Made by a program: the position numbers and the translations under genes. The notes below the pieces were generated by a model. It ran no database searches. It saw only the letters and a program-made list of their open reading frames with translations, and had not been told where the DNA came from. Shown here one piece after another: positions 26,125-35,107 of a DNA stretch of 64,000 nucleotides (the first letter of the stretch is position 1; each line of letters starts with the position of its first letter). Source of the DNA: Streptomyces sp. NBC_01689 (lineage in GTDB: Bacteria > Actinomycetota > Actinomycetes > Streptomycetales > Streptomycetaceae); assembly GCF_036250675.1 (NCBI RefSeq), contig NZ_CP109592.1, positions 620,001 through 684,000 on the forward strand. Direction: 5' to 3'.

Positions 26125-27510
26125 TCAGGTGGACGGCCTGTGGGGTTCGGTCGGGCGGTGGCGCGATCGGTAGTTCCAGTAGGCGAGGATGCGGTGGTCC
26201 TCCTGCTGGGGCATCTCGCCGAAGCCGGCGGGAAGTTCGCCCACGCGTTCCCAGGCGTACTCGGTGCGGGGATCGTCACGGCGCGCGAGCGCGTAGACGA
26301 TCTCCAGACGCAGCAACTGGTCCTGGTCCTGTTCGTCGAGCAGGGCGACGAGGGCGTCCGCGACGGCGGCCGTCCGGTCGTCGGAGTTGCCGAGGGAGAC
26401 GGCGGCACCGGCCCGGACCTGGGCATCGGTGTCCCGGATGAGGGTGAGCAGCGCCTCGCGGAACTCCGGGGTGAGGCCGGGGACGGCCATGGCGCCGGCG
26501 ACGGAACGTCGGACGTCGGGGTCCGGATCCCGTGACAGGGCGAGCAGTGCGTCGGTGGCGACCTTGGTGGGCGGGGACTCTCGCCGGAGCAGACAGGGCA
26601 CCTCGCCGCGCACCCGCGGGTCGGGGTGGTCGGCGTGTCGGAGGCCGATGGCTTCCTGGTCGGGGTGCTCCTGGTCGAAGTAGACGTCCAGGACCCTGGC
26701 GAGCACCATGCCGTCCGGTTCGTCGCGGGCCCAGGAGGCGAGGAAGTCGGCGTCCTCGGCCACGTCCTGGCGGTGGTTGAACCAGGTGAGGAAGTTCCGG
26801 GACCACACGACGTCGGCGAGGAAGAGGCGGTGCACGGGGTCGGGGTGGTGCCGAAGGGCCGTCAGTTCGTTCCAGACCTGCGGTCCCTGGCGGTCACCGA
26901 GGACGAAGCGAGCCTGAGCCCAGTTGGCGTGCAGCGCGTCCGCGTGCGTGACGGCTCGTGCCACCAGGTCCGCCACGGCGGCTGGGATGCCGAAGTTCCA
27001 CTCCAGCCAGGTGAGGATGCCGGTGTGGCCGGCGCGGACGGTGAGCCCCCCGAGGGTGACCTCCTCGATGTCCGTGTCGTTTTCCGTGACGAGGCGACGG
27101 CGGGCCGGGCCTGATGCTCCCGTCCGTCGGCGGAGTTCCTCCTCCTCGCCCGTGTCGATCCAGTGCCGGGCGAGGTCGAGCAGCCGTTTGCGGCCTCCCT
27201 CGGTCAGCCGTGTTCGTGGGTCGTCGCCGAGCACCGCCTCCACCAGCGCGGGAGACCCGAGGTCGACGGCCCGCAGGAGCGGGGTGGTGCCGTCCGGCAG
27301 CGCGTGGTCGGGATCGGCGCCGCCGTCGGTCAGTGCCCCGGCGCTCTCGTGATCGAACCCGGTCACGGCGGTGCAGAGCAACGGGAGGCCGTCCGGGCCC
27401 GCCGTCCGCGGATCGGCGCCCTCTCGAAGAAGGGTGCCGACCGCGTCGGAGTCCTTGGAGGTCACGGCTGCCACGAGCCGGTCGGTCAACCCGTGCCGCG
27501 ATGCCGGCAT
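26125..27510 (-). CDS. Ankyrin and HEAT-repeat protein
   Basis: 461 residues. Residues about 8-115 form ankyrin-like repeats (DAVGTLLREGADPRTAGPDG, ALTDGGADPDHALPDGTTPLL). Residues about 270-410 contain HEAT-like repeats (DALLALSRDPDPDVRRSVAG, ALLTLIRDTDAQVRAGAAV). Such solenoids bind proteins; no enzyme motif is seen. The combination in one actinobacterial protein is uncommon but occurs in hypothetical proteins of Streptomyces. The ATG start lies just after a G-rich stretch. A single gene. Role unknown. Confidence 0.8.
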   Translation of the reverse strand: MPASRHGLTDRLVAAVTSKDSDAVGTLLREGADPRTAGPDGLPLLCTAVTGFDHESAGALTDGGADPDHALPDGTTPLLRAVDLGSPALVEAVLGDDPRTRLTEGGRKRLLDLARHWIDTGEEEELRRRTGASGPARRRLVTENDTDIEEVTLGGLTVRAGHTGILTWLEWNFGIPAAVADLVARAVTHADALHANWAQARFVLGDRQGPQVWNELTALRHHPDPVHRLFLADVVWSRNFLTWFNHRQDVAEDADFLASWARDEPDGMVLARVLDVYFDQEHPDQEAIGLRHADHPDPRVRGEVPCLLRRESPPTKVATDALLALSRDPDPDVRRSVAGAMAVPGLTPEFREALLTLIRDTDAQVRAGAAVSLGNSDDRTAAVADALVALLDEQDQDQLLRLEIVYALARRDDPRTEYAWERVGELPAGFGEMPQQEDHRILAYWNYRSRHRPTEPHRPST

Positions 27511-28129
27511 CTGCCCCCCAGGTGATCGTCAGCCGACACGCTATCCGAGCCGTACGGGGGCGTGCCGCCGGCGTTACGAAAGGTGATCCGTCGAGCACAG
27601 CCCGGTGCGCGGCTCGTCGACGCCGTTCGTCCCGTGACCGGGTCACCGGACCGCCGCCGTCTCCCCCCGTCCTCACCGCGATACCCCGCGGCGAAAGCCA
27701 CCCGCTTGTCGCCACGGCTGTGCCACGAGGCATTCCGGCACGAACCGGGCGGTACGACGGCCGCGGAGCCCTGTGCCTGGACGGGACATCCGTGCGGTCC
27801 GTGGACCGGGAGCACGGCGACCGGCCCGGTAGGACTTTCGCGCGCACCACCGACAGGTGCGGGGTACGGCCGAGCAGTGGTCGGAGCGCCTGCGAAGGGG
27901 CCTGGAACCGGTATCGCGGCGACAGGGCGAGGGAAACCCGAAAGCGCAGACAGGTAGACGGGGCCGGCGGCGGCAGGGCGGGCCGGGCTGACCGCTTGTC
28001 GGCGCCGGGGGGCGGCCGGGTTCACGGAAGAGAGAGCGGAGGGGCCCGGCTGCGCCGGGCCCCTCCTCACACTGCGGGATTCACCCCGAGGCTCTCAGAG
28101 ACCTCGGACCTCTCCTCCGGACGTTCGCG
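27511..28129. other. Long intergenic region
   Basis: About 600 bp with no convincing gene in any frame. The right end carries the terminator of the cold-shock gene (28039-28065). The remainder should include the promoter of the ankyrin/HEAT gene; no element is clear. Confidence 0.45.
28039..28065 (-). terminator. Terminator of the cold-shock gene
   Basis: Perfect 12-bp stem GAGGGGCCCGGC / GCCGGGCCCCTC with a 3-base loop, 65 bases past the cold-shock stop codon. Confidence 0.7.
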
Positions 28130-28333
28130 TCAGCCGCGGACGATGTTCTCGGCCTGGGGACCCTTCTGGCCCTGGGTGACGTCGAACGTGACCTTCTCGC
28201 CCTCGACCAGTTCGCGGTAGCCGTTGCCGGAGATGTTCGAATAGTGGGCGAAGACGTCAGGTCCGCCGCCGTCCTGCTCGATGAAGCCGAAGCCCTTTTC
28301 GGAGTTGAACCACTTCACGGTGCCGCTGGCCAT
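28130..28333 (-). CDS. Cold-shock protein (CspA family)
   Basis: 67 residues, the canonical size. RNP1-like KGFGFIE and RNP2-like VFAHYS are present, as is the SGTVKWFN opening. It is an RNA/single-stranded DNA chaperone in the cytoplasm. The start at MASGTVKW is supported by AAGGAC six bases upstream; an upstream frame start is not conserved. It has its own terminator. The HU gene lies 189 bases upstream on the same strand. Confidence 0.95.
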   Translation of the reverse strand: MASGTVKWFNSEKGFGFIEQDGGGPDVFAHYSNISGNGYRELVEGEKVTFDVTQGQKGPQAENIVRG

Positions 28334-28522
28334 GCTGTTGTCCTTCAAATCCTGCCGGAGTTCCCGGCTCGTGCAGATGCAGGCCCGTCCGCGAGCGGAC
28401 AGTGCCTGGCGTCCGTTCTACCCCGTCGGCGGCTCAAGTACCAGGCTTTTCGTGTGGCGGTAGCACGCCGCGGTCCCGGCCCGGTCTCTCCCCGGCGACC
28501 GGCGGGGGCCGGGATCCGGGGT

Positions 28523-28804
28523 TCACTTGCCCTTGGCGGCTTCCTTGAGCTTGGAGCCGGCGGACACCTTGACGCCGTATCCGGCCGGGATCTCCAGCGG
28601 CTCGCCGGTCTGAGGGTTGCGCGCGGTGCGCGCGGCCCGGTGTGTGCGCTCGAAGCTGAGGAAGCCCGGGATCGTCACTTTCTCGTCGCCCTTGGCGACG
28701 ACATCGCCGACGCTTTCGGCGAGGGCGGTCAGTACGGCGTCGGCGTCCTTGCGGGTCACCTGGGCGCGCTCCGCCAGCGCGGCCACCAGTTCGCTCCGGT
28801 TCAT
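28523..28804 (-). CDS. HU-family nucleoid DNA-binding protein
   Basis: 93 residues, standard HU length. The N-terminal helices start NRSELVAALAERA. The family signature region is PGFLSFERTHRAARTARNPQTG (shown only in part, residues about 46-67), ending with KVSAGSKLKEAAKG. It is a DNA-bending dimer that compacts the nucleoid. The ATG start has GGAG seven bases upstream. The non-extended form corresponds to ordinary HU, not the long Lys-rich type of actinomycetes. Confidence 0.94.
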   Translation of the reverse strand: MNRSELVAALAERAQVTRKDADAVLTALAESVGDVVAKGDEKVTIPGFLSFERTHRAARTARNPQTGEPLEIPAGYGVKVSAGSKLKEAAKGK

Positions 28805-29111
28805 CGTTGTGCTCCATATTCCTGGATCAGCCCGGTCTGCGGCGTGCAGGCGGGACGAGCCAACCATGCTGCCATCGGCCACTGACAACGCGTCCCGCCG
28901 GGCGAAGCGACTGGCCGGCCGCCTGCGCCACCCGGCACGCTGGTACCGCGCGCACCGACCTCTCCCTGGGGCGTGCCACCGGCGCTCAGCACCGTGACGC
29001 GTCGGCATCTCCTCGGAGGCGGGCGGCCGGGGTCGGCAGCCCGTACGACTCGAACGACCCCGGCCCGGCCTTGGCGTCTCAGACGTCCAACTGATCAGGA
29101 TCGTCCCCGAC
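28805..29111. other. Intergenic region upstream of the HU gene
   Basis: No supported gene. It should contain the HU promoter on the minus strand and the end of the PEP-mutase-family gene; no clear hairpin or promoter is identified. Confidence 0.4.
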
Positions 29112-29876
29112 TCACTGGGGCGCCCACGGTGCGAGGACGCCCTTCATCGCGTCCGTCATCGCCAGTTGCAGCAGTGGGCCGTAGGTGATCCGGCCGACGC
29201 CGAGGCGACGGAAGCGGTCCAGGTCGTGCTTGGCGGGATGGGCCGTCGAGTTCACGGGAACGGTGACAGCGCCGGTCACTGCGGTGAGCAGGTCGTCGTC
29301 GTCCTGGATACGCACCGGGTAGACGCTGTCGGCTCCGGCCTGCTCCATGGCCCGCAGGCGTTCCACCGTTTCGTCGAGAACGGCGGAGGGATCCTCCGCG
29401 TGCAGGAAGAGGTCGGTGCGGCCGTTGACCCAGACCGGGATCCCCGCGTCGTCGGCGGCCGCGCGCAGGCCCGCGATGTAGGCCGCGTGCTCCTGCGTGC
29501 TGCGGACGCGCCCACCATCCGAGTGGACGGTGTCCTCGATGTTGAGACCGACGCCGCCGACCTCGGTCAGACCGGCGATGAGATGCGCGGGCTCCCGGCC
29601 GTACCCGGCTTCCAGATCTACGGAGACGGGGACGTCGACCGCCGCGATGATCGGCCTGACGGCGGCGAGCACCTCCTCGAAGGTCTGCCCTTCGTGGTCC
29701 GCGGCCCCGCGGGAGTCGGCGAGTGGATGACTGCCGATGGTCAGCGCGGGGAACCCGGCGTCGGCTGCCGTCCGCGCTGACCACACGTCCCAGACGGTCG
29801 GCAGCACGATCGGCTTGTACTCGACGTGCAGTTGCTTGAGGCGTTGGGCGCGCGCAACGGTGGTCCGAAAGTCCAT
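29112..29876 (-). CDS. Isocitrate lyase / PEP mutase superfamily protein
   Basis: 254 residues of the phosphoenolpyruvate-mutase-like branch: barrel motifs TVWDVWSARTAADAGFPAL, VSVDLEAGYG, VGLNIEDTV and VWVNGRTD. The KRCG catalytic loop of isocitrate lyase is absent, so it is not an isocitrate lyase. Relatives cleave or mutate C-C or C-P bonds in 2-oxo acids. The start at MDFRTTVARA has no clear ribosome site; TAGTGT seven bases before it suggests a leaderless message. Nothing nearby indicates the substrate. Confidence 0.82.
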   Translation of the reverse strand: MDFRTTVARAQRLKQLHVEYKPIVLPTVWDVWSARTAADAGFPALTIGSHPLADSRGAADHEGQTFEEVLAAVRPIIAAVDVPVSVDLEAGYGREPAHLIAGLTEVGGVGLNIEDTVHSDGGRVRSTQEHAAYIAGLRAAADDAGIPVWVNGRTDLFLHAEDPSAVLDETVERLRAMEQAGADSVYPVRIQDDDDLLTAVTGAVTVPVNSTAHPAKHDLDRFRRLGVGRITYGPLLQLAMTDAMKGVLAPWAPQ

Positions 29877-30000
29877 GTCGAGGACACTACCCATGGACTG
29901 CCACAGACAACGTGCCGCCAAGGTGCCGCCCGGTGGCGGAAGGACATCCGTGATCGCTGTCGGCGTGGGCCCCGCGCATGGCGGAACGCTCCGCTCGCCG

Positions 30001-30315
30001 TCATTCCCTGGTCGCGGCCGCGAGCATGCCGGCCACCAGGGTGCGCTGTGAGACAAGGAGCAGGGCGAGGAACGGCAGGGACGCCGAGGTGATCGCCAGT
30101 GCCGGTTCCGGCATGGTGACGTTCAGGCCGGCACCGGCGACCGGGAGGTGAGGAGTTGGTTCAGGCCGACCTGGAGCGGGAACTGCTCGCTGTCGGGCGG
30201 ACGAGGTAGGGCAGGAAGAAGTTGTTCCAGTTGCCGACGAAGCTGAAGAAGGCGACCAGTCCGACGACAGGTTTGGCCACCGGCAAGAACATCACGCGGC
30301 CGGGCCGTACGCACG
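30001..30315 (-). pseudogene. Remnant of a carbohydrate ABC transporter permease (MalG-like C-terminus)
   Basis: Reading leftward, three successive frames give the C-terminal part of a sugar permease: LPVAKPVVGLVAFFSFVGNW, then DSEQFPLQVGLNQLL, then ASLPFLALLLVSQRTLVAGM ending at a stop at 30001-30003. Two frameshifts separate the pieces and the N-terminal two-thirds is missing. It belongs with the LacI remnant to the right as the debris of a sugar-uptake locus. It is not expressed as an intact protein. Confidence 0.75.
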
Positions 30316-30359
30316 TGCACGTCAGCACCCTGGGCTTCGGCTGGTTGTCCGGGCGGCGG

Positions 30360-30470
30360 GACGCGTGCTCCCGGACCCGGTCAGCCCGCGAGGCGCCGAG
30401 ATCGGGGCCGTACCAGTGCGCGGCGGTGGTGCCGAAGGCGGCTTCGCGCTCCTGGGACCTGATCCACCCC
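30360..30470 (-). pseudogene. Possible amidohydrolase C-terminal fragment
   Basis: In one minus-strand frame the translation reads SQEREAAFGTTAAHWYGPDL, which resembles the C-terminal end of amidohydrolase-2 proteins (usually an acidic-Arg-x-x-FGG-x-A-x-x-xYG pattern). It lies between the permease and LacI remnants. The match is short and I cannot exclude chance. Confidence 0.3.
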
Positions 30471-30489
30471 GCGCTCTCCGCCGGGCCGG

Positions 30490-30895
30490 CCCGGACCGGT
30501 GGGGCCACCGTCGGCTGCTCGCGGGGACGACGATCAGGCCTTCGACCCGGTGGTCGACGAGACCGTCGGCGGGACGGGGCGACCCTCGACCTCCTCGGAC
30601 TGCCTGCCGGACCCACGGGGGTGTTCTGCACGACCAACCGCATCGGCCAAGGGCCGATACGAGCCCTCCACCGAGCCGGCAGCACCCGCCCCCCTGGCGG
30701 GCTTCGACGACTTCGACCTCTCGGACGTCCTCGGTCTCCCGCTTGACACTCGTCCCGTACGACGCCGACGAGATCGGCCGGCAGGCCGCTCAGCTCCTCA
30801 TCGACCGCCTCGGCAGACAGCACACCGAGACCACGCACACCTCGACGGGTCACCGTCCCGACCCGCATGAAGCGCTACGGCCCACACCTTGACGC
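30490..30895 (+). pseudogene. Remnant of a LacI-family regulator
   Basis: Reading rightward, different frames give the C-terminal half of a LacI regulator: TGVFCTTNRIGQG, LAGFDDFDLSDVLG, and LTLVPYDADEIGRQAAQLLI, then VTVPTRMKRYG. At least two frameshifts interrupt it and the HTH domain is absent. LacI regulators usually sit beside sugar ABC transporters, which fits the permease remnant at 30001-30315. Confidence 0.72.
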
Positions 30896-31234
30896 CCGTC
30901 CCCGCGGGCGGCCGCCGGGCGACCACTGAACCTGAAAGGGTGATGTCGGGCGGCCGGAGGCCAACTCGGAGACGCGGCGCACGATCGCCCGGCGAGGTGG
31001 GTGCTGCCCGAAGGGTTGGGCTGTCACGCCCTGGTGCCGTCCGTCGTCCGTGGCTGGAACCGTGACCATCGACGCTCGTCTCATCACCACCGTCACGGCA
31101 CCGCTGGACCCCGCCTAGGCGGAGAACTCGCAGTCGGTGTGTGATCGTGGACGTATCCCTGCGTCCACCCGCGAGGCGTCCGGGTTGCCCAGAGGTGAGA
31201 ACCACCACCGCCCGCGCCTGAGAGGGCTCGGAGC
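30896..31234. other. Non-coding stretch next to gene remnants
   Basis: No recognisable gene. It may hold further debris of the sugar locus, but no frame gives a family match I can support. Confidence 0.35.
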
Positions 31235-31960
31235 CTATGGTCCGAGGGGTGAGAGCAGCGCGTAGGAGCGAACGGCTGTGAACACCTTCGGTTCGGGGAG
31301 GTTCAGCCCTGCCATGGCGGCCGAGGCGGTCTCGTGATGCTCCCCGTTGACCCGGATCTCGGCCTGCATCGCGCCGGGACGGCCGCCGTAAAAGACCTTG
31401 ACGCCGTTGAAGTGCGGCGATTCCAGGTCCGCGGTGAAGGTGTCCGCGATGCGGTGCAGCACGTTGGCGTCGAGCAGGGCGGCCTGCAACCGCCGGTTCT
31501 CGGCGCCGTCGAGCCCGAAGGCGACCGCGCCGGAGACGATCGAGTGCCAACCGGGAACACCGCGCACGTGATCGGGCTCCAGATGGTCGGCGAAGCGTGA
31601 GCGTGGGTCGAGGAGTTCGAGCATGCACGCGCCGGCGGTCTGCACCCACACGTCGGCCGCCCGGCGGGGGTCGCCGGACATCGCCACGACACAGTCCGTG
31701 AAGCACGGCACGTCAGGCTGCAGACTCACGTCGGGCAGGGCGACGAGGTCGTAGTGGCGCCCACCCCCGTGGTGGGGTGGCGCCACGCCCAACGCCCATC
31801 CACTCGGGCTGCTCAGCGAATTGCCCTTGAATTCGGCGCCCCGTGTGACACCGGGCGCGTACTCCTCCAGACTCTCCTTGACCAGGGCGAGGAACTCGAG
31901 GTCGGACAGGCGTTCTTCGGACGGCTGGGCTCTGCGCGCACGACGTCGTATCCAAGGCAT
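31235..31960 (-). CDS. Hypothetical protein, possibly DUF6348-like
   Basis: About 241 residues, soluble. The C-terminal part GVKVFYGGRPGAMQAEIRVN and the preceding DHLEPDHVRGVPGWHS resemble, from memory, Streptomyces proteins assigned to DUF6348; the assignment is tentative. No catalytic motif or membrane segment is seen. The start is either ATG at 31960 (MPWIRRRAR) or GTG at 31978; neither has a good ribosome site. It stands alone. Confidence 0.65.
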   Translation of the reverse strand: MPWIRRRARRAQPSEERLSDLEFLALVKESLEEYAPGVTRGAEFKGNSLSSPSGWALGVAPPHHGGGRHYDLVALPDVSLQPDVPCFTDCVVAMSGDPRRAADVWVQTAGACMLELLDPRSRFADHLEPDHVRGVPGWHSIVSGAVAFGLDGAENRRLQAALLDANVLHRIADTFTADLESPHFNGVKVFYGGRPGAMQAEIRVNGEHHETASAAMAGLNLPEPKVFTAVRSYALLSPLGP

Positions 31961-32115
31961 GCGCCGGATGCTATCCACGGGGTGACGACCCTGTTCCCTC
32001 CGGGGCGTTCACCCGGGCACCGCACCAGATCCGGGCGCATGCGGCTGCCGTCAGAGAGGTGTGCCCCATCGCTGCCCCGGCGCTACCGGAACCGCCCTCT
32101 GCCGGAGTTCGGCGA

Positions 32116-33114
32116 TCACGAGGGCACCGTCAGTACGATCTTGCCTTGGATGTGACCCTGCGCGGCCCGCGTGTGTGCGTCGGCCGCCTCGTGCAGCGGG
32201 TAGGTGCTGTCCACCCCGACCTGGAGCGTCCCGTCGTCGAGCAAGCGCCCGATCTCGGCGAGTTGGGGACCGTTGGAGCGCACCTGAATGTTCGAGACCG
32301 TGATGCCCCGCCTCGCCGTCTCTTCCGCGTCGTACTGTGCGAAGAACACCGGAAGCATGGTGCCACCGCGCTTGAGCACGGTCAGGAGTCGTGGGCTGTC
32401 CGGGCCACCGACGGTGTCGATCAGCAGGTCGACACCACTGACCACGTCCGCGACCTGGGTCCTGGTGTAGTCGACGAACTCGTCGGCGCCGAGTCTGCGC
32501 AGGAACTGCTCGTGCCGGCCCGAGGCCACCGCGACGACGTGTGCGCCCTTCCACTTCGCCAATTGCACCGCGAAGTGACCCACTCCCCCGGCGGCCCCGT
32601 TGACCAGCACGGTCATGCCCGGCGTGAGCGGCACCGGCTGGTGCACCTGGCCGGTGAAGGGAGACGGCACGTCATGGCCGAGATCAACCAGGTACTGCCA
32701 GGCCGTGAGCGCGGCCATCGGCGCACCGGCCGCCTGCACGTGTCCGACAGCGGCCGGCTTGTGGGCCAGGTCCGAAGCCGGTGCCGCCACGTACTCGGCG
32801 TACGTCCGTCCGTCGAATCCGGGGAACCGCAGCATGCCGAAGACCACGTCCCCGACGGCGAACCCCAGCACGTCCGGAGCGACCGCCGCGACCACGCCCG
32901 ACATGTCCGTTCCCGGGATCAGGGGATACTCCAGTGCCGGCCTCATCTCGGCAGGCATGACCTTCATCCCCTCACGCAGATACCAGTCCGGCGGGTTGAC
33001 GCCCACCGCGTGCACCCGGACGAGCACCTCACCCGGACCGATCCTTGGAACCGGCACCTCGTCATACCGCAGAACCTCCGGCCCACCCGCTTCGTGGAAC
33101 TGGATCGCCTTCAT
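32116..33114 (-). CDS. NADPH:quinone oxidoreductase-type MDR protein
   Basis: 332 residues of the zinc-free medium-chain dehydrogenase family. It opens MKAIQFHEAGGPEVLRYDEV, has the HAVGVNPPDW substrate-side motif and the NADP-binding GAAGGVGHFAVQLAK near residue 172. The structural-zinc cysteines are absent. It reduces quinones, enones or similar electrophiles. It is divergent from a LysR regulator at 33.2 kb, the usual arrangement for regulator-controlled oxidoreductases. ATG start with a purine-rich GAGGAGAGAG upstream. Confidence 0.86.
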   Translation of the reverse strand: MKAIQFHEAGGPEVLRYDEVPVPRIGPGEVLVRVHAVGVNPPDWYLREGMKVMPAEMRPALEYPLIPGTDMSGVVAAVAPDVLGFAVGDVVFGMLRFPGFDGRTYAEYVAAPASDLAHKPAAVGHVQAAGAPMAALTAWQYLVDLGHDVPSPFTGQVHQPVPLTPGMTVLVNGAAGGVGHFAVQLAKWKGAHVVAVASGRHEQFLRRLGADEFVDYTRTQVADVVSGVDLLIDTVGGPDSPRLLTVLKRGGTMLPVFFAQYDAEETARRGITVSNIQVRSNGPQLAEIGRLLDDGTLQVGVDSTYPLHEAADAHTRAAQGHIQGKIVLTVPS

Positions 33115-33211
33115 CGCGTCTGTCTCTCTCCTCGGAAAAGGTTGCTCCCTCAGTCAAGGCTCACGACGGCTCCGCCGTCCAAGACCGGTTCGGCAACCTG
33201 ATCATTCCGAA

Positions 33212-33226
33212 AACGCATGACGCGTT
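33212..33226. promoter_or_regulatory. Dyad in the QOR/LysR divergent promoter
   Basis: AACGC-ATGAC-GCGTT, perfect 5-bp arms. It covers the first possible start codon of the LysR gene, which favours a start further downstream at 33238 and suggests an autoregulatory site. Confidence 0.4.
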
Positions 33227-34113
33227 ACCGTGGCAGAGTGAACGATCTCGGGCAGGACCTGGAACTGCGGCTCGTGCGCTACTTCACCGTGGTGGCGGCG
33301 CACCAGCACTTCGGCCGGGCCGCCGCCGACCTGCACGTGGCCCAGCCCGCGCTGAGCCGCCAGATCCAGCGGCTCGAGAAGTATCTCGGCGTACGGCTGC
33401 TCGACCGTGTGCCCCAGGGCACCCGGCTCACCGCGGCCGGCCGGCAGTTCCTCCCACAGGCCCGGGCCCTGCTGCGGGCGGCCCGCCAGGCCGAGTTGGC
33501 CGTTCGTGAACAAGCCGAGACCGAGCGCATCACCATCGGCTACGTCGAGGACCTGGTGATCACTGACGTCGTACGGGAGCTGCGCCGCCGTCATCCGGAC
33601 GCCGAGATCGCCACCCGGTACCTGAGCTGCCGCGACGTCGGGACACTGTCCGACAAAGGTGTCGACGCCCTGATCGCGCGAGCCCCACTGCCGCTCGCCG
33701 CCGACGACGTGGACACCATCCCGCTCTACGAGGAGCCCCGGATGCTCGTGGTCCCGCGCGGCCACCCCCTGGCCGACCGCGCGTCGGTGACCGCCGAAGA
33801 ACTGGCCGGTGAGGAAACGGCGCCCTGCGCGTTCGAGACCACGGACTGGACTTCCTACCGGATCCTCGGGGCCGATGTACCGCCGGTCGAAAGCTACGAG
33901 GACAAGCTCGAACTCGTCGCGAGCGGCAGGGCGATCGCCGTGCTACCGGTCGGCGACCGGCGCAGCTCGTTGCGTCCCGGCCTCGTCACCGTCCCGATCG
34001 AGGGTGCTCCCCCGAGCCAGGTCGTCCTGGTCAGCCGGAGGAACGACCCGAATCCGATGATCAGGAGTCTCCGGCCGGCGGTCGAGGCCGCCCGGCCTGC
34101 CCCGGCAGCCTGA
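33217..34113 (+). CDS. LysR-family transcriptional regulator
   Basis: 298 residues if started at the ATG at 33217. The GTG at 33238 (291 residues) is equally plausible because a dyad overlaps the ATG. Winged HTH at about residues 14-75 (LVRYFTVVAAHQHFGRAAADL, shown in part; AQPALSRQIQRLE), then the periplasmic-binding-like effector domain (ITIGYVEDLVITDVV, LVVPRGHPLAD). It probably controls the divergent quinone oxidoreductase in response to a small molecule. Confidence 0.88.
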   Translation: MTRYRGRVNDLGQDLELRLVRYFTVVAAHQHFGRAAADLHVAQPALSRQIQRLEKYLGVRLLDRVPQGTRLTAAGRQFLPQARALLRAARQAELAVREQAETERITIGYVEDLVITDVVRELRRRHPDAEIATRYLSCRDVGTLSDKGVDALIARAPLPLAADDVDTIPLYEEPRMLVVPRGHPLADRASVTAEELAGEETAPCAFETTDWTSYRILGADVPPVESYEDKLELVASGRAIAVLPVGDRRSSLRPGLVTVPIEGAPPSQVVLVSRRNDPNPMIRSLRPAVEAARPAPAA

Positions 34114-34423
34114 CCCACCCGGCCGGTCCGCGAACCCCACGCTTCACCGCCAAGTCACCGACCACGCAACCGCGACAGGAGCGCGCCGCCGGTTCCTTGG
34201 TCTTCCGCCCCAGCACTCCGACGCCGCGCACGACGGGGACCGGGCACTGCGCGCCGCCGAGTCCGCGCCGGCCGTCCCTTCGTCCGGGCGTCTTCGCCGT
34301 CCCTGGCCGCTGCCCGCAACACCGACAGGCGGAACAGGTACGTCGCCCGGTCCCGCTCGCTCCGTAGTCACGTTGTCAGTGCCGGATGCGAGGATCCGGA
34401 TGACCTTACGCAAGGAGATCGGT
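34114..34423. other. Intergenic region, nothing recognised
   Basis: Between the LysR gene and the DUF4259 remnant. No gene or clear hairpin is supported. Confidence 0.4.
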
Positions 34424-34624
34424 ATGGGCACCTGGGACATCGGCCCCTTCGGCAACGGCACGGCCACGGACTTCGCCGACGCTCCCGACGACGCCGAACC
34501 CCGGGCTCGCGAAGCTCTGATCCGAGGCGTCCTCGTCCGGACGGTCGTCGCCACGGGCGGTCTCGGTGAAGCGGCGAGGCGGTGCCCGCCGCCCTCCATC
34601 GCTCTCTTCGAGGTCCAGCCATGA
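34424..34624 (+). pseudogene. Truncated DUF4259 gene
   Basis: Starts exactly like a DUF4259 protein (MGTWDIGPFGNGTATDFAD, then REALIRGVL) with an excellent AAGGAG ribosome site seven bases upstream. After about residue 52 the family pattern is lost. A neighbouring frame shows GEAVPAAL where the family has a similar Ala-rich helix, indicating a frameshift. Only 66 residues remain of about 130-140. Translation probably still occurs, but the product is incomplete. The family's function is unknown. Confidence 0.65.
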
Positions 34625-35107
34625 CGAAGCGTCACTCCGCGCGGAAGGGGAGCCGGATCCCGAGAACGGACCGCGAATGGTCAAGAATTCGAGAGGCGTT
34701 CCATCAGCCACGGCCGAACCCGCCGACGGTTCACGCGAGCCGACCGGCCGTCACCAGAACCGCAGGTGCTGACACATCTCCATCGAAATACCAATACCGG
34801 CACACCGATACAGCTCAACGGGGCTCCGCGGCCGTGCGTCCTGAGCAGGGGCTGGCTCGGGAAGTCCGAAGGGTCCGGAGGCGATGCTGTCGCCTCCGCC
34901 TTTCCGTCGAAGATTTGCCGCTCGGGCCCCCGTCTGCGATCTTGTCCGGAGCGACGATCCCGTGCAACACACTCAGCCGTCGGCACTACTCACCCCGGAC
35001 CCAACCCAGGCCTGCTGGTGGAGCCTTGGCCGAGCCACGAGCATCGGATCCTACGGTTCCCACGGATCCTCGGACCGTCCGCGGCCCTACACAGAAGGAG
35101 AAACAGC
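34625..35107. other. Lower-GC intergenic stretch
   Basis: About 480 bp without a convincing gene. GC content is visibly lower than in the flanks and continues into the gene at 35108. The left part may be the decayed tail of the DUF4259 gene. The promoter of the 35108 gene should be here but no element is clear. Confidence 0.4.

Noticed and set aside
28080..28130. Similarity of a short LSETSDL-coding stretch to one near 39.77 kb
   Set aside because: Only a few residues, in non-coding frames; no extended DNA similarity.
30798..31706. A leftward frame of about 300 residues overlapping the 31.2-32.0 kb gene
   Set aside because: Arg-rich with no family features; the overlapping frame at 31235-31960 has coherent protein sequence.
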